Part shown: in pieces, positions 36,060 to 45,588 of the stretch
Numbering within the stretch: position 1 is the stretch's first letter
How the letters are laid out: every line of letters starts with the position of its first letter
Assembly (NCBI GenBank): GCA_958510875.1
Contig: OY294068.1
Span: 75,680,633 to 75,744,632 of the forward strand
Length of the DNA stretch: 64,000 nucleotides
Source: Endomychus coccineus
Lineage: Eukaryota; Arthropoda; Insecta; Coleoptera; Endomychidae
Reading direction: 5' to 3'
Notes under the pieces: model-generated
What the model was told of the DNA's origin: nothing
The model's input: only the letters and a program-made list of their open reading frames with translations
Databases searched by the model: none
Program-made: the position numbers and the translations under genes

Positions 36060-36245
36060 GTTTGAATACACAGGAGGAAAAGCTATAATGTTCAAATAAA
36101 CATCGTCTGAGCCAGCGGTGAAATGTTGGGGGAGGAGATGAGCATTAGAATTTTTCTTTAAGTTCCGGAAGTTATAGACATAGGGAAAAACCTCACTAGA
36201 CAATGAATTCCACAACATCGTTGTTCTGGTAAGGAAGAAGTTCCG
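36060..36245 (-). pseudogene. LINE reverse-transcriptase C-terminal tail, second remnant
   Basis: A minus frame reads 'TMLWNSLSSEVFPYVYNF', then 'LKKNSNAHLLPQHFTAGSDD'. It is homologous at DNA and frame level to 13665-13812, and both keep 'CCATAGGGAAAAACCTCAC'-like sequence on the plus strand. The copies were probably inserted as 5'-truncated LINEs of one family. No catalytic domain remains. Confidence 0.55.
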
Positions 36246-36440
36246 TAGATCTCGAACTTGACAATGAAGGGGTGATTAGCTTGAGCTGGTCTTGTTGTTG
36301 CCTATCTGCCATCCCTCATAGTGGAATAACAGACGAGATTCCTGATGAACATCGACCATGGATAGAAATATATAGAAGAAGGCGAAAACCGAAACGAGTC
36401 AAATGGGAAGGTTCATATATAATAAATAATAATACAAAAT

Positions 36441-37333
36441 AAACAGTTCAAGGAAAATTATGGAATCAATATTTCCGTAGTTGATTCATACGCATATTTA
36501 AAAATGAAAAATCAGATAAACATCATCAATTTATTGTGGTATAAAGCTTTTATGCTGGAGCAACTTCAATGTTTATTTGAATAATTTATGAATGATAATA
36601 TACTATTGGGAGAATCCTTTCATAATATCTTTTACATTAGCCGATAAAATCAACTGAAAGTCACAAAAAATATAGAGATTTGAATTTCAATATCTCATAT
36701 TTCACAAGAATTTCTAATTTTTTGTTCATTTGAATGATAAATAGCTAGGATTTTGTCATGTTATAAAGAAAGGTAATTTCCTAATTAAATTCTAAACAAC
36801 GATTCGCTTTTTTTCAAATTATTGTTTCTTGTTACTTTAGTAAGACACAAACCTCCCATTATTTAAATGTATCGTGGAAAAGTGGACGATCTCCCTCTTC
36901 TATTTTTCTATATAATATATGTATTGTGTTTTACTAGAGTAACAAGAGACAATAATTTGAAAAAAGCAGAATGTTGTTTAGAATTTAATTAGGAAATTAC
37001 CTTACTTCATAACATGACAAAATCCTAGCTATGTATCATTCAAATGAACAAAAAATGAGAAATTCTTGTGAAATATGAGATTTTGAAATTCATATCCCTA
37101 TATTTTTTGTGACTTCCAGTTGATTTTATTAGCTAATGTGAAAGATATTATGAAAGGATTCTCCCAAATGTATATTATCATTCACAAATTATTCAGATAA
37201 ACATTGAAGTTGCTCCAGTATAAAAGCTTTATACCACAATAAGTTGATGATATTTATCTGATTTTTCATTTTCACATATGCATATGAATGAACTATGAAA
37301 ATATTTATTCCATAATTTTCCTTGAATTATTTA
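36441..37333. repeat. ~890-bp foldback element
   Basis: Arms of about 400 bp (36441-36850 and 36925-37333) are inverted copies. Landmarks: 'CAAGGAAAATTATGGAAT' / 'ATTCCATAATTTTCCTTG', 'CATCAATTTATTGTGGTATA' / 'TATACCACAATAAGTTGATG', 'GACAAAATCCTAGCTA' in both orientations. The spacer of about 75 bases includes 'GTGGAAAAGTGGACGATCTC'. No coding frame, so a non-autonomous foldback. Confidence 0.85.
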
Positions 37334-38344
37334 TTTGGCAAAAAAAAATTCAGTCTTACATCCATGCTGCAACATGAAAAGATTCCAGTTCCAAGTTCCC
37401 CCAGCGTATATCTTTTACTTTCGTATTATATGATTGATCAGAATATCTCATTTTCTCAATCGCCAACTTGATGAATCGTTGAGACAATCATTCATAAGAA
37501 ATAACAAAAAATCATTGAAATACATAAATTTCAACAAAAATATTTATTACATACATGTAAATATATTAATTTTTTTTAAATATTAAGATTTCATAGTCTT
37601 TCTAATGTCGATAAATGTTTTGTGAAAATTGTGTTGGAGTTGATTAAGAAATGTATTTACTAGAGAGCATTCATTTTTTTTGTATGTCAAGGGAGGACAA
37701 TTTTAGGATAATTCGTACTTTCGATGTTATAATATAAATTTATAAATATATTTAATTTAATTATTTTTTAATGTCATTGGCAGTATTTACACACATTACA
37801 AAGATGTTCTCATGAGATTCAATTTCCTTTTCTTCAATATTTGGGATTTTTTGAGTCTGGTTGAAAAACTAATAAAATTTGGCACATCGAAATTTACTGA
37901 TAAATTCCGAAAAAATTCACTAATTACTCATTTATAAGTTGGTCCCAGATCATCCAGAGAGTGGTCAAAATTGCTAATAAATTGGGTACTACTATAAAAT
38001 ATAGAGTCACCACGAAATTATTCATAATTCTAGATTTATCTTGGTAGATGGAATTTCTGGTAGGGAATAAAAGTTACACACATTTCATTTCTAAGGAAAA
38101 CCAGTGTTGAAATATTCGAATTTTTGTCGGGAAAAGGCTTATTTACATATACCTAACCATTTCTATATTTAAAAATAATTATTTATGATCGATAAATCAA
38201 ATTAGTTTCAGCTTCCTTCAAATTCAAAAAAATCATCATCCAACATACGTTTTTGAGTGTATTAGCATATTATGTAATTGCAGCTATCCGGGGTCATGAA
38301 ATCAAAGAATCAAAATAATCTCTATCATGATGAATCAAACTTAC
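37334..38344. other. Intron just downstream of Jupiter exon 1, nothing recognised
   Basis: AT-rich, with no frames or repeats that I can support. Intronic enhancers of the gene could lie here, but none can be read from sequence alone. Confidence 0.4.
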
Positions 38345-38406
38345 CTTTTTTTGCTGTAACCAACATTGTCTAGCTCAATATGTCTGTAAGCGGCATAGGT
38401 GGCCAT
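38345..38406 (-). CDS. Jupiter: First coding exon of microtubule-associated protein Jupiter homologue
   Basis: From the ATG at 38406 the minus strand encodes 20 codons, beginning MATYAAYRHIELDNVGYSKK, followed by AG and then a consensus donor GTAAGT (38344-38339). I recall the Drosophila Jupiter N-terminus as the same pattern (A-Y-A-A-F-K-H-V-E-L-x-N-V-G-K-A-K-K-R), after which a proline/glycine-rich segment begins. Here the split codon AG|N would give the arginine of KKR. Jupiter binds microtubules and stabilises them in embryos and the nervous system. A TATA box and initiator lie 80-115 bases upstream of the ATG. The remaining exons are not visible in this window, so the gene is partial. 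The longer minus frame over 38409-38624 is in the 5' UTR and promoter and is not coding. Confidence 0.8.
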
Positions 38407-38484
38407 ATTCACTGATAACGATTATGAAGACAACACCGGTAAACAAATGGAAAGCACAAGCTCGCACTGCAGTTGCCAACAGCT

Positions 38485-38519
38485 GACTGTCGGCCTGCGG
38501 CTCTGGAGTCGCTTTTATA
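38485..38519 (-). promoter_or_regulatory. Core promoter of the Jupiter-like gene (TATA box plus initiator)
   Basis: On the minus strand TATAAAA occupies 38519-38513 inside GCTATAAAAGCG. An initiator-like ACAGTC at 38490-38485 puts the start site A at about 38488, 31 bases from the first T of the TATA box, the canonical spacing. The 5' UTR would be about 80 bases. The patch is much richer in G and C than its surroundings. Confidence 0.75.
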
Positions 38520-39400
38520 GCCTATCGTGATCAGTCTGCAGAACCGATTCATTTGTTTTGTATGCAAGCAAGTCCTATTAGTTTTCAGGAAGTCATGTTG
38601 TAGGGTGAAATAGAAACTTACCACCGGGTCTTATGTTCATCCAGGTCGTATTGGGGAAATGGGATTAATCAGGAAGTACACACGCGAAATGAGAAATAGG
38701 TCGTTGGCAGCGATGGATCTTTTAAAAGCGCATAGCTGCACCCACGACACGTGCGTTATAAATATTTTGATATGACATCGGCTGATCCCAACAATAGTTT
38801 AGCATCATATTATTTTAATACCTTCCGATATCTTGTTTTACATGACACACCTTGAACTTAATATCTTCGGTAGTAAATATTATTATTTACTTCACAAATT
38901 AAAATCGTTGCTATCGAGAGTTAGTTTTCCTTTAATTTTATTCATGTATGTTGTATACATTTTCTATACTTTCGCAAATATATTTGCAGTGTATACATCC
39001 AAATATTGATTATTTCTATTTTATACCGGTTCGGAATTAATGGTTTCGAACAATACACTCAACTACAATAAAAATTCAATCATCAGCTTGTGCATTATAC
39101 CGAGCGGCTCAGTGTCCCTGTTCCAGTAAAATATCTCAGGTGATTCAAAGGCTGGAAATTCAAAACTGGCATATAGTACATGCACCCGAAAACCTTCGAA
39201 GTCACAATGTCATCATTGAACCATACATTTCGGTTACACTGAAAGTCATTATAATTCCTTTGTCAAATACCAACCTGTAGTCTGATATTTTTATTCAAAT
39301 TCGAAGCACAGGATGATTTTACCGTAAGTTTGAGAAATGAATAATCATCAGTTAAGTAACTCGGAAAAATTAGATTTTAATTTATGAAGAATGTCTTAGA
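38520..39400. other. Upstream region of the Jupiter-like gene
   Basis: Contains the presumptive proximal promoter (38520-38780, moderately GC-rich, with 'CCCACGACACGTGCG' near 38735) and AT-rich DNA further out. No gene and no clear repeat is seen. Individual factor sites cannot be called with confidence. Confidence 0.4.
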
Positions 39401-39404
39401 AGCC

Positions 39405-39912
39405 GGTGAGCATGCAATTACATGTGGCACGATATCCAGGCAGACGCAGATCAATAGAGGCATTTGAAGAAGCACTTATTGTGAATCCTTATTATGTTTC
39501 GTCTATTAGACATAGAGAACGAGAGCCATATCTCCCGAGCTTCTATACAACGTATATGCAAAATTTAAGCATACGAAATACATATTATACATCAAGAACT
39601 AGAGTCGGGTGATCATTACAGAACATTTGAGTTTCTTGCATGGTTAGATGGTGGCGCGCGAGGATGGAATAAATAGTACATAAAATAGTATGGTCTAACG
39701 AATCTTGCTTCCATAACTACGAAACTGTAAATAGTCACACTTGCCACTATTGGTCTCGTGAAAATCCTCACTAGCTTAGGAAGGCGAATTTTCAACGAAT
39801 TTGAAGAAATAATGTGATGTGGCATAATTGATGTGCTCATTATTGTTCCTCTCGATGATCGACGTGAAATGTAACGGGACACCCGCTCATAACGCCAAAA
39901 TCGTGCCATAAC
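39405..39912 (+). pseudogene. Tc1/mariner-superfamily transposase remnant
   Basis: The plus strand begins with an N-terminal helix-turn-helix-like 'RYPGRRRSIEAFEEAL' (about 39427-39475), then skips to 'HYRTFEFLAWLDG' (about 39616-39655) and 'NESCFHNYETVNSHTCHYWS' (about 39696-39755), followed by R-E-N-P-H. This is the first catalytic block, W-S-D-E-x-x-F-H-x-x-x-x-V-N-x-H-x-x-x-Y-W-S of the IS630/mariner type, with the aspartate changed to asparagine. Near 39878 'GHPLITPKSCH' and the alternate frame 'PAHNAKIV' mark the second block. Multiple frameshifts and deletions show it is dead. No terminal repeats were identified. Confidence 0.75.
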
Positions 39913-40562
39913 ATGAAACTTTCACTGGAAGATTGATAGATACAAATGGGGTTGCAAGATCCCCTAACTTGACCTACATAATTTTTGTATTCGATACTTT
40001 TGAAGATCGAATATATTCAAGGCCACTTCAAGATGTACAAAATTAGAAAACCGGGTATGTCATGAATGAGAGCGTGCAACGTTGGAGTATTACGAACGGT
40101 AGCCATCACACAAGAACTACTCCATCGAACCGAATATTGCCAGCAATCTAGATGAAGTGATTTTGAAAACCTAATGTAGAGTATTAGGAGTGATGAAGTT
40201 TCTGTTAATAGTAACTATCTCTTGCTGTTTTTTCTGTATGACTATTATAATGTATTAATTATGTTCAACTGTGCATGGACACCTTGTTTAAAGTTCCATA
40301 CCACTTTGATATTGAAAATTGACTTTTAGAAGGTCAATGCGATTGTCTGGAAACGTCACAAAAGAACTGAAATTTTTGATTTTTTTTTACTGAAAACGTC
40401 TAATTTACGCTTCAAAAATGAATACAATATTGGGTAGGTACCTATTTGCTTATAGCAATTTCATCCTTAAGATTAATTGCCATCCGCAAAAACAACTATA
40501 TATATATTATATATATATATATGATACATATATAAAAAAGTTATGGGTTTTCTTATGTTTTC
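39913..40562. other. Non-coding stretch with a (TA)n run
   Basis: No gene. A TA-rich microsatellite at about 40497-40530 lies just outside the palindromic flank of the next mariner element. The plus frame at 40418-40603 runs through it. Confidence 0.45.
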
Positions 40563-40676
40563 AGCAATCTATACAACACGGTCTCTCGAAATCAAACGCT
40601 TGAATATTTTGCGGCGATATTTTGTACACTTATGTAGACTCTTTGTGAGCATAATTTAAAACTATTTTGCAATATA

Positions 40677-42303
40677 CAGGGTGTTTCAAGCAAAAGGTAC
40701 GTATCAAAGTTATACTTTCTTGAATGAAATACCCTGTGTTTGTGGGCGACTTTGGCTTCTAGAGCTAACATAAAGGTACGTTGCTGTTAAATGTCTTATA
40801 CCTATCTGGAATAGTTTTTGAAATATTTAAGAATTCTTAAAATTACAACATAAATATAAAAAAATTATAAAATATAAGTGACTCACGTGACGTATTAAGT
40901 GTTATGCCTCGTCACAAGAGTAATGTCTTGATTTGTAAAGAAAAATAGATATTTTTTGAAAAAGTTATACAGGGTGGTAAAAAATTTAATTAAATTGTAG
41001 TCAAATTGAAAAGAGTGTAACTCTCTTATTTCGAATGGAACGCCCTACATCTAGATAAAAATTTATAGTAAAGAAGAAAGAATTGACATGATATTTGTAC
41101 CCTGTGAACGTGATCAGAATTATTTATAAGCCTAGAGAGTTTACTCAGAAAATTATCTCCGACACGTGAAGATGTTTTTCAAAGACTATCACAAGTTCTT
41201 GGAAGCACCGGATCCGTAGATTATGGAAAAGTAAGGCGTACAAAGTACGTTACTGGCAACGAAGAAAACCAATCACAGTGGATCAGTTATTGAAAATCCA
41301 CATACGAGCCAGGGCCAAATTCATTTAGAAACTGGAATGAGTAATACCAGCATTGAGCGTATTTTGAAGGAACATACATTCCAACAATATCATATACAAT
41401 TGCACCAAGAGCTTTTGGAAATAGATTTTGGCCGGAGAGTAGAATTATGTTTGTTGGCGCTAGAAAAGGCTAGGGAAGACGAATGTATCTCTAATTATGT
41501 TTTGTTCTCAGATAAATGTATATTCCACAACAACGGCTTAGTAATCATGCACAATTTCTACTACTATTGTGCTGAGAATCCCAATTTTTGAAGTACAATC
41601 AACCACGAGCATAGGTGGTCTGTTAATGTATGGGGACGAATTCTCTGAAGGCGTATGGTATGAGCATACTTTTTCGAAGGCCGTTTAAATGGACAACAGC
41701 TTAATAGATTTCTCGTAGAAAATTGACTCGAAATTTTGCAAGATGTTCCACTGAGTGTATTACAACATATGTGGTTTCAATTAGATGGTGCTCCAGGACA
41801 TTATTTATTATGTATTCTGAAAGCCAGCTGATAATAATAAAAAATGATCGTACCAAGTTTACGTGTGATATCAAAATTGACCCGAAAATCTGAGAAACTA
41901 TTAGAGTTAGGTATAGTATACCCTGATATACATCGATAGACATTCAAAAAATCTATCATTTCGTGTTGTTTGATGTAGGGGGTTCCATTCAAAGTAGGAA
42001 AGTTAAATACTTTTCAATTTGACTATAATTTAATTCAATTGTTTACAACTCTGTATAACTTTTTCAAAGAATAACTATTTCTCTTCATAACTGCAGGCAT
42101 TACTCTTGTGACGAGGCATAACACTTGATACGTCACGTAAATCACTCATATTTTATTATTTTTTTAAATTTATGTTGTAATTTAAAAACTTCTTAAGTAT
42201 CTCAAAAACTATTTAGATAGGTATAGAGCATGGAACAGCGACTCACTTTTATTTTAGCTCTACAAGTACAATTTTGATATGTAACTTTTTTTAAAACACC
42301 CTG
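40677..42303 (+). mobile_element. Mariner-like element with ~350-bp terminal inverted repeats
   Basis: It starts CAGGGTGTTTCAAGC after a TA and ends with the inverse (AAACACCCTG) before a TA. The inverted repeats run inward for about 350 bp: 'CTTATACCTATCTGGAATAG', 'AAATATTTAAGAATTCTTAA' and 'TGACGTATTAAGTGTTATGC' all recur inverted near 42100-42230. Size is 1.63 kb. It carries one dead transposase on the plus strand. Confidence 0.85.
41160..41830 (+). pseudogene. Transposase of the 40.7-42.3 kb mariner-like element, broken
   Basis: Pieces in order on the plus strand: 'DVFQRLSQVLGSTGSVDYGK' (about 41170-41230), an N-terminal DNA-binding trace; 'NPHTSQGQIHLETGMSNTS' (about 41295-41350); the reading frame from 41337 with 'FQQYHIQLHQELLEIDFGRR'; 'VLFSDKCIFHNNG' (near 41510-41545), the first catalytic block, in which SDE has become SDK; 'HRWSVNVWG' and 'FFEGRLNGQQLNRFLVEN' in shifted frames; and 'MWFQLDGAPGHY' (about 41770-41803), the second catalytic aspartate. 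The third block is missing. This is the same superfamily as the copies at 39.4, 54.2, 56 and 62.3 kb. Confidence 0.85.
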
Positions 42304-42464
42304 TATGTTGAAAAATATTTATTAATTATGCCCACAAAAATTCTACATAAGTGTACAAAATATCACCGCAAAATATTCAAGCGTTTTCGTTTGAGAGATC
42401 GTGTCATATAGGTTGGACTACCTGTATATATATATATAAATTTTTTAAAATTCATATCTTTACT

Positions 42465-43330
42465 AAAATTGTTATGTCAATCAGTGTTTCCATAAAGCTA
42501 AGAAAAAGTAGTAGCACGAGATTAAATTATAATATAATCTTCTTCAAATGGTTTGTTGATGATTGTATCGCTGCCATCCCAATAGATAAACATGATGAAT
42601 TTTTGAGTTCTTTCAATCATTTTCACCATAAATTACAATTCACTCTTGAAACTGAAGATAATAATGAAACAAATTTTTCAATCTAACTTTAGTACGAAAA
42701 CCAAACGATAATGAAATTCCAACTGAATGATACACCGAATCTACTTGGTCAGGAAGATATACTAGTTTCAATTCTGATATACCTAAAAATTATAAGAAGA
42801 ATGTTGCTACAAATCTGATAGATGGAGCTATTAAACTAAGTTCTCCTGAACTAAGAACGTATGAAAAACAAAAGAAACTATGATAAAAAATGGTTATCTC
42901 ATTGATTTGGTCGATTCTATAACAATTTAACTAAATATTTAAACCAGAAAAGTCTAAATTAAAAGGCGACGTACCTTTCAAAAAGATAACACATTCTGGA
43001 TATTCAATTCCTTGTAAAGATTGTGGGAAAGTATATACATCGGCCAATCTTTCCAATACCTTGATAAAAGATTGAATGGTCAGAAATATACAAAAAATGT
43101 ATCCAATGCACTTAGTTAACATATAAAAGACACAGACCATCCATTTGACTACATCAATACAAAAATGTTGAATGTTGAAAATAATGATAAACATTTAATA
43201 TTAGAAAGTCTCAACATTGAAAGGAACAATTGTGTAATAGAATTGTTTCTAATTATTCAAAACTTTATAATAATCTGATTCAAACTAAACCAAATTCAGA
43301 TATTTTGAATTACCATTTTCTGTTGTCTAC
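42465..43330 (+). pseudogene. Penelope-like element remnant (reverse transcriptase plus GIY-YIG endonuclease)
   Basis: The plus strand encodes 'KWFVDDCIAAIPIDKHDEFL' (about 42549-42605), the (Y/F)VDD catalytic block of a Penelope-type reverse transcriptase, followed by 'NHFHHKLQFTLETEDNN' and, after stops and shifts, 'LVRKPNDNEIP', 'NSDIPKNYKKNVATNLID' and 'KLSSPELRTYEK'. Further on, 'YSIPCKDCGKVYI' (near 43005-43040), 'NVSNAL', 'KDTDHPFDYINTKMLNVEN' and 'LESLNIERNNCVI' match the C-terminal GIY-YIG nuclease region of these elements. The whole is eroded and 5'-truncated. Penelope-like elements are the known home of hammerhead ribozymes, relevant to the motif at 33180. Confidence 0.85.
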
Positions 43331-43364
43331 TTAATTCAACCTGAAAGGATAACGTATTATCTGA

Positions 43365-44495
43365 AATTGTTACATTTATGGCACAGACCTATCTCAAACT
43401 TGTTAATATTCAAGAGGGACATTTTTCAAGGAAACTCCTGGAGTCCCCTCTTGTTCAACATCTTACTGCTGCCGCTCTCCATCGCATTAAGACGGACTTG
43501 TGGATATTACTCTGGACCACCGAACGACCAGAGGGATCCGATGACCAATCTATTTTAGATGGATGATCTGAAACTGTAAGTCTCTGGGGAGAAAAACCTC
43601 AATTAAGCTTGCAACATGGTTCAAGAATATACACGATTGGACAAGTGCGCAATGTTCCATTTAAGCAGAGGAAGAAGTACTCGAGAATATGCAGCTTGCC
43701 GACGGACGCATCTTTGAACATCTTGCTGCTGGAGAGACCTATCGATACCTGGTAATTAAACAGTGATCTAATTATCACGCTTCACCGGTAAATGTGGCTC
43801 TCCAGGGCAAATATAGAAACCTTGGTCGAAAGATTTGGTCTTCAGAACTTTCGAGTAAGAACAAGGCGTCTGCAACAAATATGCTTGCCGTTCCAGTCCT
43901 GCTTCTTTCGTTTGGAGTGGTGGAATGGACGGTTCATGAGATGCATAGACTCGACAAGGACATCCGGAAAATAATGCATATTCATCAGAGTTTGCATCCT
44001 AGCTCGTCCGTTTCCCACGTCATTTGCATCGAAGTGTGGTTCTAAGTATAGGTTGTGAAGTTCTAAGGAGTTCGGACACCCTCCTGTGCCTTGCCAAAAG
44101 TCACGTATTGGCCGGAGTGGGGCCATTTATCGTTAAGGCAGCACAAAACCCTGCGGACTAACTTTGTCTCGAATTTCACATCGTCGAGAAAGCCAACTAG
44201 TGGGTAACCTCGAGTTCCAACCTTCTCGCCTGTAAAATGTAGATAAATGCCGCGAAGCAAGATCTTATGCTCAGGTGGCATGTTGACAAGCCGATATACG
44301 GTGTTCTCTATCGGAACATGGAAAAGCCTCGTCAAGCAGGCTGACCTTCGGCTACCTAAGGTCAGCCGGGCTTACTTACATGACCGAGGAATTCAACGCA
44401 GCTTGCCAGGATGGCGTAATCAACACCTTGGTCTATCGCCGCAACGTGATGGGTGTGCAGGACCCTGATGTCAGCTGCAGGGCCAGGATGTATAT
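43365..44495 (+). pseudogene. R2-like non-LTR retrotransposon ORF, central part
   Basis: The plus strand encodes 'IFQGNSWSPLLFNILLLPLS' (about 43420-43480), the F-x-G-D-S-W-S-P block of R2-superclade reverse transcriptases. Next comes the catalytic box read as L-F-stop-MDDLKL-stop near 43551, in which the expected tyrosine of YMDD and that of LKLY are stop codons. 'KIWSSELSSKNKASATNMLA' and 'SFGVVEWTVHEMHRLDKDIR' (about 43840-43960) form the thumb. 'LAKSHVLAGVGPFIVKAA' (near 44090-44145) and 'ACQDGVINTLVYRRNVMGVQ' (about 44397-44455) lead to the start of the zinc-finger region. The restriction-like endonuclease is absent here but present in a sister copy at 61.5-62.2 kb. Confidence 0.75.
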
Positions 44496-44620
44496 AAATA
44501 TTATTTTATTTATATCCTTGAACGATTTGGGAATGTATGTTATATTTTCTTGGTATGCTGGTTCTAAGATGAAATGAAAACTCTCTTTTTTGAAGTTTCG
44601 ACAACATGTTATTATCGTTA

Positions 44621-44790
44621 TCAAAAATTGTTATGTCAATTAGTGTTTCCATGTATTTTAGAAGAGAATAGATGATTTCGATCAATAAAATGCGTCTGCA
44701 GCCGATTTGTGCTTTTAAAATCCAATTAAAACTGCAGAAAACGTTGGATCGGTTGCGTGTGAAAGAGTAATGTATGGATAATTATCAATT
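44621..44790 (+). repeat. ~170-bp dispersed repeat, copy 2 (copy 1 at 9091-9262)
   Basis: Same strand and order as 9091-9262. Its first 29 bases (44624-44652) also occur at 42465-42493, 2.16 kb upstream, bracketing the Penelope and R2-like remnants. Confidence 0.7.
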
Positions 44791-45588
44791 TCAAATGATC
44801 ATAGATCAAAACTGTTCAACCACATTCATCTAAAGTTCAATCGCCCAAATCATCCAATCGATCAAAGTGGTGCAATTGGTCAAAGTACGTTTTTGAGGAA
44901 GATGATTACTTGTTATTAAAGAGCATGAAACTTCCTACAAAAAATACCAGATTCATTTTTGTGAAGCTTCAACAGTTATCAGAATAATCGGCCTCGAAAT
45001 TGGCGAACTTGCAAAATATTGCTAACTAGAGAACAAAGCTCAGAGCTCAAGTGGAGGTGAATTTTGAATTGGCGAGAAAAAATAAAGTGTCTGTAGCTTC
45101 TATGAAAACTATATTGAAAGTTCACACACGAAAAACTGCACTTGATCGTCTGGTAATTTTTCAATGAAACTCTATTCATTCTCAGTACGTATTTGATGCA
45201 TATCCCATAGCCCTTTTGGACTCGTCTCGGAATGCGAAGAACTAAAAAATCAACATTGTATGAATTACTCACACCTTAAAGTATCCACATAAATTTATTA
45301 TTTTAACAACGGCACTGTTGTTGTGAATGGCGATTTCTTCAACTAGAAATTGCGCTGTTGTCTTTGATGTTATTCCAGCTCTAACAAAATTAAATTTGGG
45401 AAACAGCTTCGGCGGTGGCACTGCATCACAAGATTATTTTTGTCCTATTCTCGTAACAAAACTGGACTGATAAGAATGATCAAATTCACTTCGAAAAAGC
45501 TTGTGCATGATTTTTCCGAAGTGATAGTGATATGGCACTGTAATTATTAACAGATTTTTAGAAAGATCTTCATCTCATGAAAGCGTCT
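44791..45588. other. Stretch without recognised gene
   Basis: The 97-codon minus frame at 44979-45272 has no motif. On the plus strand, fragments such as 'NNGTVVVNGDFFN' near 45310 look protein-like but are isolated. Nothing can be assigned. Confidence 0.35.

Larger units (their letters stand above)
1..38344 (-). other. Inferred partial first intron of the Jupiter-like gene
   Basis: The minus-strand exon at 38345-38406 ends with a GTAAGT donor, so everything to its left should be intron until the next exon. The next exon of Jupiter starts with a proline/glycine-rich stretch (PPGGG type). I looked for the matching GC-rich minus-strand pattern and saw none between 1 and 38344, so the acceptor probably lies beyond the left edge. 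This is inference from one exon; a diverged exon could have been missed. The intron is filled with mobile elements described separately. Confidence 0.5.
40563..42410. repeat. Palindrome whose centre holds a mariner element
   Basis: Outside the CAGGGTG ends of the mariner (40677-42303) the flanks are also inverted copies of each other: 40576-40674 pairs with 42306-42402, right up to the TA dinucleotides. Landmarks are 'GAATATTTTGCGG-GATATT', 'TGTACACTTATGTAGA' and 'GCATAATT'. Either the mariner went into the central TA of an existing ~200-bp palindrome, or the true terminal inverted repeats extend about 100 bp beyond the CAGGG ends. Confidence 0.75.

Noticed and set aside
1..38344. Second exon of Jupiter on the minus strand
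   Set aside because: No proline/glycine-rich coding pattern with a splice acceptor could be found by eye; not reported as a feature.
38409..38624. 71-codon minus-strand open frame over the Jupiter promoter
   Set aside because: It covers the TATA box, initiator and 5' UTR in a different context from the real ATG at 38406 and has no motif.
39616..39909. 97-codon minus-strand open frame, Arg- and Ser-rich
   Set aside because: It is the antisense of a clear plus-strand transposase remnant.
43842..44335. Minus-strand frames of 90-94 codons
   Set aside because: They are antisense to the R2-like thumb region, whose plus-strand motifs are recognisable.
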